Below, one piece after another: positions 59,137 to 64,000 of a stretch of 64,000 nucleotides of DNA; position 1 is the first letter of the stretch, and every line of letters begins with the position of its first letter. Source of the stretch: Alphaproteobacteria bacterium MarineAlpha9_Bin3 (GTDB lineage Bacteria; Pseudomonadota; Alphaproteobacteria; TMED109); assembly GCA_002937655.1 (NCBI GenBank), contig PTKH01000004.1, positions 25,093-89,092 of the forward strand. The letters run 5' to 3'. The notes beneath the pieces were generated by a model, which did no database searches, had not been told where the DNA came from, and saw nothing but the letters and a program-made list of their open reading frames with translations. Position numbers and translations under genes: made by a program.

Positions 59137-60311
59137 CTATCTATTTCTCCAAAAACAACATCTAATGTTGCAATACAGGCTACTAAATCTGCCAACATGT
59201 GCCCTTTTGTCATAAAATCTAAACCTTGAAGGTGAGGAAATCCAGGAGCTCTTATTTTACATCTATAAGGCTTACTAGAGCCATCTGATACCAAAAATAC
59301 GCCAAATTCTCCCTTAGGAGCTTCTACAGCTGTATATACTTCACCAGCAGGAACTCTTACTCCCTCAGTAAATAATTTAAAATGATTGATTAAAGCCTCC
59401 ATAGATTCCTTCATATCATCTCTCTTTGGGGGGTATAATCGAGAGTCTCGAACAATTACATCTCCATTAGGCATATTATCTAAAACTTGACGAATAATTT
59501 TTGAACTTTGTTTCATTTCTTCAACTCTTAAAAGGTATCTGTCATAGCAATCACCATTTTTTCCAATTGGTATATCAAAGTCCATTTGATCATAAACAGC
59601 ATAAGGTTGAGATTTTCTTAAATCCCAAGCAATTCCCGAACCTCTTAACATAGGACCTGAAAATCCCCAGCTTAATGCTTCCTCTGGACTAACAACACCA
59701 ACATCTACAGTTCTTTGTTTAAAAATTCTATTATCAGATAATAAAGTTTCAATATCATCGACAATTTTACCAAATCCAGCTAACCACTCTTCTATCTCCT
59801 CAATCAAATTTAGAGGTAAGTCCTGGTGAACCCCTCCTACTCGGTAATATGCTGCATGAAGCCTAGAACCAGAAACCTGTTCATAAAAACCCATTAATTT
59901 TTCCCTCTCCTCAAAAAGCCACAAGAAAGGTGTTGTGGCTCCTAAATCTAATCCCTGAGCAGCAATTTGGAGTGAGTGGTTTAAAATTCTAGTAATTTCA
60001 TCAAATAAAACTCTTATATGAAGAGCTCTTTTTGGAACTTCTAGTTTTAATAACTTTTCAGCAGACAAAACAAAAGCATGCTCCTGACACATTGGAGACA
60101 CATAATCTAATCTGTCAAAATAAGGAATTGCTTGCATATATGTTTTATTTTCTATCAGTTTTTCGGTACCCCTATGCAAAAGACCAATATGAGGATCCGT
60201 TCTTTCTACTACTTCACCGTCCATTTCCAAAACTAGGCGTAAGACTCCATGAGCAGCTGGATGCTGAGGTCCAAAATTCAAAGTCATATTTTTTAACTCA
60301 ACGTCTGACAT
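59133..60311 (-). CDS. nuoD: NADH-quinone oxidoreductase subunit D
   Basis: 49 kDa-type subunit forming part of the quinone pocket. Conserved parts are [23 protein letters not shown] (with the quinone-contacting His), [26 protein letters not shown], and the C-terminal [27 protein letters not shown]. The 392 residues are unfused to NuoC, as in alphaproteobacteria. One-base overlap with nuoC. Confidence 0.98.
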   Translation of the reverse strand: MSDVELKNMTLNFGPQHPAAHGVLRLVLEMDGEVVERTDPHIGLLHRGTEKLIENKTYMQAIPYFDRLDYVSPMCQEHAFVLSAEKLLKLEVPKRALHIRVLFDEITRILNHSLQIAAQGLDLGATTPFLWLFEEREKLMGFYEQVSGSRLHAAYYRVGGVHQDLPLNLIEEIEEWLAGFGKIVDDIETLLSDNRIFKQRTVDVGVVSPEEALSWGFSGPMLRGSGIAWDLRKSQPYAVYDQMDFDIPIGKNGDCYDRYLLRVEEMKQSSKIIRQVLDNMPNGDVIVRDSRLYPPKRDDMKESMEALINHFKLFTEGVRVPAGEVYTAVEAPKGEFGVFLVSDGSSKPYRCKIRAPGFPHLQGLDFMTKGHMLADLVACIATLDVVFGEIDR

Positions 60312-60937
60312 TATTTATTTTCCATATTTTTCTTTTGATCTTGATATTCAGGCCCTTCCCACGGACTTTCAAAATCAAATTTTCTAAAATCTTGAACAAG
60401 ATTAACTTTTTCATTAACAACTTTTTTTTCTGAGTCATCATATTTTACTTGAATAAAACCTGACAAAGGAAAGTCTTTTCTTAGGGGATGCCCTTGAAAA
60501 CCATAATCTGTAAGAATACGCCTTAAATCTGGGTGATCTGTAAATATTACCCCAAACATGTCCCATATTTCTCTTTCATACCAATTTGCTGCATCATATA
60601 AAGTAACTAGAGATGGAACAGTTTCGTCATCAGTAACAGACAACTTTACTCTGATCCTTTGATTTAAGCTGACACTTAATAGATGATAAACTATTTCAAA
60701 CCTATCAATTCTGTCCGGATAATCTACACCACAAATATCAACTAGCTGTTTGAATTGAAAATCTTTATCATCTCTCAAAAAATTTAGTACTTTAATTAAA
60801 ATAGGTTTATTTAATGTGACAGTTAATTCATCATTATTATATGTAGTTTGTAAACTTCTTGCACCAAATCTATCAGATAACTTTTTCTCAATTTCTAGAT
60901 GCCTTTTTTTATACTCTTCTTGATATGTTTTTACCAA
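60311..60937 (-). CDS. nuoC: NADH-quinone oxidoreductase subunit C, TTG start
   Basis: 30 kDa-type subunit of the peripheral arm. Signature segments are [64 protein letters not shown] and YEQ-like [11 protein letters not shown]. The ORF track extends 30 residues into nuoB from another TTG at 61027. I place the start at the TTG at 60937: AGGAG, overlapping the nuoB stop region, lies 9 bases upstream, and the gene begins 5 bases after the nuoB stop. Length 208, the normal size. Confidence 0.95.
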   Translation of the reverse strand: MVKTYQEEYKKRHLEIEKKLSDRFGARSLQTTYNNDELTVTLNKPILIKVLNFLRDDKDFQFKQLVDICGVDYPDRIDRFEIVYHLLSVSLNQRIRVKLSVTDDETVPSLVTLYDAANWYEREIWDMFGVIFTDHPDLRRILTDYGFQGHPLRKDFPLSGFIQVKYDDSEKKVVNEKVNLVQDFRKFDFESPWEGPEYQDQKKNMENK

Positions 60938-60942
60938 AATTT

Positions 60943-61473
60943 TTAAACTCCTAAAGAATTTTGTCGAGTAATTTTCTTCTGTAACTGAATAATTCCGTAT
61001 AACAAAGCTTCGGCCGTAGGTGGACAACCAGGAACGTAAACATCTACAGGTACTATGCGATCACATCCTCTAACAACTGAGTATGAGTAATGATAATAGC
61101 CACCTCCATTAGCACAGCTACCCATAGAAATAACCCATCTTGGTTCCGGCATTTGATCATAAACTTTTCTTAACGCAGGAGCCATTTTATTAGTTAATGT
61201 TCCTGCAACAATCATTACATCAGATTGCCTCGGACTAGGTCTAAATACTAAACCAAAACGATCTAAATCATATCTGCTTGCTCCTGCATGCATCATTTCT
61301 ACAGCACAACATGCTAACCCAAATGACATAGGCCATAGTGAACCCGTCCTAGCCCATGTAAACAACCTATCAATCCTGGCTACAACAAAACCTTTATTTC
61401 TTACATCTGTAGCTGCGGCTTCAAATGCAGCTTTACCTATGATAAGATCTTCATTTTTTTGATTTAATCCCAT
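60943..61473 (-). CDS. nuoB: NADH-quinone oxidoreductase subunit B
   Basis: PSST-type subunit carrying cluster N2, the electron donor to quinone. The tandem cysteines are in [24 protein letters not shown], the others in [24 protein letters not shown] and [13 protein letters not shown]. The ORF track adds 7 residues; the ATG at 61473 (MGLNQKNED) is preferred and overlaps the nuoA stop by 10 bases. Length 176. Confidence 0.98.
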   Translation of the reverse strand: MGLNQKNEDLIIGKAAFEAAATDVRNKGFVVARIDRLFTWARTGSLWPMSFGLACCAVEMMHAGASRYDLDRFGLVFRPSPRQSDVMIVAGTLTNKMAPALRKVYDQMPEPRWVISMGSCANGGGYYHYSYSVVRGCDRIVPVDVYVPGCPPTAEALLYGIIQLQKKITRQNSLGV

Positions 61474-61829
61474 TCTAAGGCACCTTTTTTCCACTCATAA
61501 ATGAAGCCTATTGTTAATAAAAATAAAAAAATCATCATGGAGATAAATCCAAATAATCCAATATCAGATAAAGCAACTGCCCATGGAAAAAGAAAGGCCA
61601 CCTCTAAATCAAAAATAATAAAAAGAATTGCTACTAAATAAAATCTAACGTCAAATTGAATTCTTGCATCTTCAAATGGTTCAAAACCACATTCATATGG
61701 AGATAATTTTTCAGAATCGGGTAACTGTTTACCTATAACCCAAGAAGAAAGAGCAAATAATAAAGACAGTCCTCCTGCAAACGCTATGAAGATCGCTATA
61801 GGAAGATACTCTATGTAGAGTGATGTCAT
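61464..61829 (-). CDS. nuoA: NADH-quinone oxidoreductase subunit A
   Basis: Three-helix membrane subunit of complex I near the quinone site. Typical segments are [45 protein letters not shown] and the C-terminal [14 protein letters not shown]. The 121 residues are standard. First gene of the 14-gene nuo operon; GAGG precedes the start. Its promoter lies in the divergent region upstream. Confidence 0.98.
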   Translation of the reverse strand: MTSLYIEYLPIAIFIAFAGGLSLLFALSSWVIGKQLPDSEKLSPYECGFEPFEDARIQFDVRFYLVAILFIIFDLEVAFLFPWAVALSDIGLFGFISMMIFLFLLTIGFIYEWKKGALEWD

Positions 61830-61942
61830 AAGTTACCTCTATATAACATAATGAAATTTATATTAATAAAATATTTTTCATTTAATTAGCCCCTATGTAT
61901 ATCTAAAATGCAATAAAGACAATAAAATTACAGAAAAAAATA

Positions 61943-61971
61943 ATAATAGTTTAAAGTTTTATGACCTTGAA
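61943..61971 (-). promoter_or_regulatory. Candidate nuo operon promoter
   Basis: On the minus strand TTCAAG (61971-61966), a 17-base spacer and TATTAT (61948-61943) would start a transcript about 105 bases before nuoA. A second possibility closer to nuoA (TTGTCT ... TATACA) has poorer spacing. The match is modest and A/T background makes chance hits common. Confidence 0.35.
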
Positions 61972-62041
61972 TTACGCTAATCTGTAAAAAATAAAAAAAA
62001 AATATTATTTAAATTATATTCTATTAGTGTATACTCCCATT

Positions 62042-62069
62042 TTGAAGCTTTAGATTAAAAAAATATATT
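62042..62069 (+). promoter_or_regulatory. Candidate promoter of the enolase-superfamily gene
   Basis: TTGAAG (62042-62047), 16 bases and TATATT (62064-62069) on the plus strand would give a leader of about 45 bases. TAGGA lies 8-12 bases before the ATG at 62123. A TATACT at 62030-62035 is another -10 candidate but lacks a -35. Confidence 0.4.
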
Positions 62070-62122
62070 TAAATTAATATTTAATAAAAACAATTGTTTA
62101 TATAAAAAAATTAGGATTAATT

Positions 62123-63211
62123 ATGAATATTAAAAACGTTGAAATCCTGGCATATACTGTCCCTTTAAAAGAACCCGTAAAAGCATATGCTGCTGGTTTA
62201 ATGACAGGCTTTGGAATGGTTGTTGTTAAAATAACTGATGAAGATGGAAATACAGGACAAGGTTATACTTGTATGATGAGTAATCAAGAATTAGGAATAG
62301 CGAGAATCATTGAAGATATTTTTAAACCAATTTTAATAAATTCTGACTCTTCTAGGATTGAATATCTATGGGAGCAAATGTGGAGAAAAACTCATTATGT
62401 GGGTAGAGGTGGTCCTGTAAGTTTTGCAATTGCCGCAGTAGATGCTGCATTATGGGATTTATTAGGACAAAGATTAGAACAACCTTTATGGAGAATACTA
62501 GGAGGCTATTCCCCTAAAGTTAAAGTTTATGCTGGAAATATAGACTTAAATTTTCCTATAAGTAAAATTTTAGAAAACTCTTCTAAAAATATTGAAGATG
62601 GTTTCAAAGCTATAAAAATGCGATTAGGAAGAGAAAGCCTAAAAGAGGATATTAAAAGAGTTGAAGCTGTTAGAACTCATATTGGTGATGATATAGAATT
62701 AATGGCTGACGCAAATGAAGCATGGAGAGTAGATCAAGCCCTTAAAGCATCAAATGAACTTAGTAATTTTGATCTTACTTGGCTAGAAGAACCCATAACA
62801 CCTGATGATTATCAAGGTTATTCATATTTAAGGAATCATGGTAAAACTCCATTAGCATCCGGTGAAAACTTACATACATTGAGGGAATTTCAATTATTAA
62901 TGAGTTTTAATGGTGTTGATTTTCCTGAACCTGATTACACTACATGTGGAGGTTTTACGCCTTTGATGAAAATAGCAAAACTTGCAGAAGCATATAATTT
63001 ACCCATTATTACTCATGGAGCACATGACACTCATATACAATTACTTGCTGCCTGCCCTAATGCTGCTTATATGGAAGTTCATGCTTTTGGTATAGAGGAT
63101 TATATATCTAACCCTCTAAAAATGGAGAATGGTTATGGTATTGCATCCGATCTGCCTGGTATCGGCTTTGAATTTAATTTTGATAAATTAAAACAATATA
63201 AAACTAATTAG
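62123..63211 (+). CDS. Enolase-superfamily enzyme, mandelate racemase subgroup
   Basis: A 362-residue sugar-acid or hydroxy-acid racemase/dehydratase-like enzyme. The N-terminal capping domain is followed by a barrel with the KxR base motif (K165-M-R167), metal ligands D196 (LMADANEAW), E222 (WLEEPI) and E248 (ASGENLH), and the His-Asp dyad D271 (EPDYTTCGG) and H298 (ITHGAHDTH). These define the mandelate racemase subgroup, but the substrate cannot be read from sequence. KxR instead of KxK leaves one usual base as arginine. Possible roles include dehydration of an aldonate-type acid. It is first in a small plus-strand cluster. Confidence 0.9.
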   Translation: MNIKNVEILAYTVPLKEPVKAYAAGLMTGFGMVVVKITDEDGNTGQGYTCMMSNQELGIARIIEDIFKPILINSDSSRIEYLWEQMWRKTHYVGRGGPVSFAIAAVDAALWDLLGQRLEQPLWRILGGYSPKVKVYAGNIDLNFPISKILENSSKNIEDGFKAIKMRLGRESLKEDIKRVEAVRTHIGDDIELMADANEAWRVDQALKASNELSNFDLTWLEEPITPDDYQGYSYLRNHGKTPLASGENLHTLREFQLLMSFNGVDFPEPDYTTCGGFTPLMKIAKLAEAYNLPIITHGAHDTHIQLLAACPNAAYMEVHAFGIEDYISNPLKMENGYGIASDLPGIGFEFNFDKLKQYKTN

Positions 63212-63221
63212 GAAAATAAAA

Positions 63222-63668
63222 GTGTTTAAAGAAGAATACATTAAAACTGCAAATGCTCCTAAAGACTTCAAAATTTATGAATCTCGTGATGGATTGTTTA
63301 GCGACAGAATAGGACCTTATTTTATTAAAGGACGTTATCCTGACATTACTATGGGAATCAGAATTTTAGATCACCACTCAAACTTGAATGGCGTATCTCA
63401 TGGCGGATTACTTATGGCCTTTGTAGATACAATAGGTGGCTATATTGCAGCAAAAGCAGGAGAAGGGCCAAGCGTTACAGCAAATTTTAATGCTAATTTT
63501 ATTCGACCTGCTCCTCTTGGATCATGGGTTGAAGGTACTGGAAAAGCACTTAAAGCTGGAAGAAAAGCAATATTTATAAGAGTGGAATTGACTTTAGAAA
63601 ATAAATTAATTTTTACAGCTGAAGGTATTTGGCAAAAAATAAATAAAGAGAAAGGAATAATTACATAA
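63222..63668 (+). CDS. PaaI-type hotdog thioesterase, GTG start
   Basis: A 148-residue acyl-CoA thioesterase-like protein. The hotdog core shows NGVSHGGLLMAFVDTIGGYIAAKAG, the HGG motif and following acidic residue of the PaaI/4HBT-II family, then VTANFNANFIRPAPLGSWVEGTGKALKAGRKAIFIRVEL. The GTG at 63222 has AGGAAAA upstream. It lies 10 bases after the enolase-superfamily gene and shares one base with the next gene, so all three are probably one operon. The substrate is unknown. Confidence 0.88.
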   Translation: MFKEEYIKTANAPKDFKIYESRDGLFSDRIGPYFIKGRYPDITMGIRILDHHSNLNGVSHGGLLMAFVDTIGGYIAAKAGEGPSVTANFNANFIRPAPLGSWVEGTGKALKAGRKAIFIRVELTLENKLIFTAEGIWQKINKEKGIIT

Positions 63669-64000
63669 TGAAATTATTTTATACCGTAACCTCACCTATA
63701 GCTAGAAAATGCAGAATAATAGCTAGAGAACTTAATTTAATGGATAAAATTGAAGAAGTAATTACAACAACAAGATCTGATGACGCATTAATAATGAAAA
63801 ATAATCCAAATGGAATGGTTCCTACTCTCGAGACAGATGAAGGTTTTAATATAGTAGAGTCAATGGCAATCTGTAATTATTTAGAAAAGCAAAGTACTAA
63901 TAAAGAATTTATTCCTCAGGATGAAACGAAATATTGGCAAGTATATGCATTGGATTCAATAGCATCTCAAACTTTTGAATCAATTGTTTCTCGAGCAAGA
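63668..64000 (+). CDS. Glutathione S-transferase-like protein (3' end beyond window)
   Basis: Not in the ORF track because it runs off the right edge. From the ATG at 63668, 111 residues can be read: MKLFYTVTSPIARKCRII at the start, NPNGMVPTLETDEG, and VESMAICNYLE, which is the ES-x-AI-x-YLE glutathione-contact motif of GST N-terminal thioredoxin domains. The beginning of the alpha-helical C-terminal domain follows. TSPIARKCR lacks an obvious catalytic cysteine pair, so a beta- or nu-like GST is as likely as any other class. Its ATG overlaps the thioesterase stop. Confidence 0.85.
   Translation, partial: MKLFYTVTSPIARKCRIIARELNLMDKIEEVITTTRSDDALIMKNNPNGMVPTLETDEGFNIVESMAICNYLEKQSTNKEFIPQDETKYWQVYALDSIASQTFESIVSRAR

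Larger units (their letters stand above)
61830..62122. other. Divergent intergenic region nuoA / enolase-superfamily gene
   Basis: The largest gene-free stretch in the window (293 bases) and very AT-rich. It separates the long leftward block from the rightward accessory genes. Apart from one promoter candidate on each strand, listed separately, I see no ORF of interest, no tRNA and no convincing stable hairpin. Confidence 0.7.

Noticed and set aside
60032-60433. 133-codon plus-strand ORF opposite nuoD/nuoC
   Set aside because: It lies wholly antisense to two strongly conserved complex I genes, has a hydrophobic low-complexity composition and no recognisable domain; it is a shadow frame.
60943-61027. 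Apparent 85-base overlap of nuoC with nuoB, possible frameshift or fusion
   Set aside because: The overlap is only the ORF track's longest frame from an upstream TTG. A TTG at 60937 with AGGAG upstream gives a normal-length nuoC after the nuoB stop.
1-64000. tRNA, rRNA, CRISPR arrays, insertion sequences or prophage
   Set aside because: Only four gaps exceed 100 bases, none has tRNA-like cloverleaf arms, repeated spacers or transposase frames, and the conserved gene order is unbroken.

Overview
This window is a strongly AT-rich, gene-dense bacterial chromosome segment, roughly 30 % G+C judged by eye. Gene order and gene content point to a small-genome, probably free-living aerobic alphaproteobacterium of the marine type. 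The supporting marks are the neighbourhoods pdhA-pdhB-pdhC-lpdA-lipA next to ftsB-eno, trpGDC-moaC-moeA-lexA-gltX-gltA, rpsB-tsf-pyrH-frr-uppS-cdsA-dxr-rseP-bamA-skp-lpxD-fabZ-lpxA-lpxI-lpxB, and nuoA-N-birA-coaX-rnj-mce-DUF1467-proS-lolC-lolD-dnaE. LpxI instead of LpxH and a ProRS of only about 440 residues also fit. The assignment below class level is not supported by anything I can see. I found no rRNA, tRNA, insertion sequence, prophage or CRISPR array.

Layout. 1-11245 (minus strand): lipA (cut by the window edge), lpdA, pdhC, pdhB, pdhA, ftsB, eno, kdsA, pyrG, secG, tpiA, i.e. lower glycolysis feeding the pyruvate dehydrogenase complex plus CTP, Kdo and secretion genes. 11396-22440 (plus strand): ppiD, trpE, trpG, trpD, trpC, moaC, moeA, lexA, gltX, gltA. 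22444-61829 (minus strand): about 39 kb of uninterrupted co-directional genes. Read from its promoter side it starts with the complete 14-gene complex I operon nuoA-N, then birA, coaX, rnj, mce, a DUF1467 gene, proS, lolC, lolD and dnaE; then a structured rpsB leader starts the translation/envelope block rpsB to lpxB, ending with gloA. 62123-64000 (plus strand): an enolase-superfamily enzyme, a hotdog thioesterase and a glutathione S-transferase (cut by the edge), which look like the start of a separate accessory metabolic cluster.

Functionally the window joins acetyl-CoA production (Eno, Tpi, PDH, lipoate synthesis), entry to the TCA cycle (GltA) and NADH oxidation (complex I) with tryptophan and molybdopterin synthesis, an SOS regulator, lipid A and outer-membrane biogenesis (LpxA/B/D/I, KdsA, BamA, Skp, RseP, LolCD), isoprenoid/undecaprenyl and phospholipid steps (Dxr, UppS, CdsA), translation factors (S2, EF-Ts, RRF) and the replicative polymerase.

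The observations most worth following up are: (1) a pyruvate dehydrogenase E1-alpha with an in-frame N-terminal helix-turn-helix-like domain of about 60 residues; (2) a rpsB leader able to form an 11-bp bulged stem crossed by a 6-bp pseudoknot helix next to the Shine-Dalgarno sequence; (3) a near-consensus alphaproteobacterial LexA operator before lexA; (4) an inverted repeat covering both stop codons at the only convergent junction; (5) frequent TTG starts with good Shine-Dalgarno sites, which decide several gene boundaries. Most of the rest is ordinary conserved alphaproteobacterial core genome.
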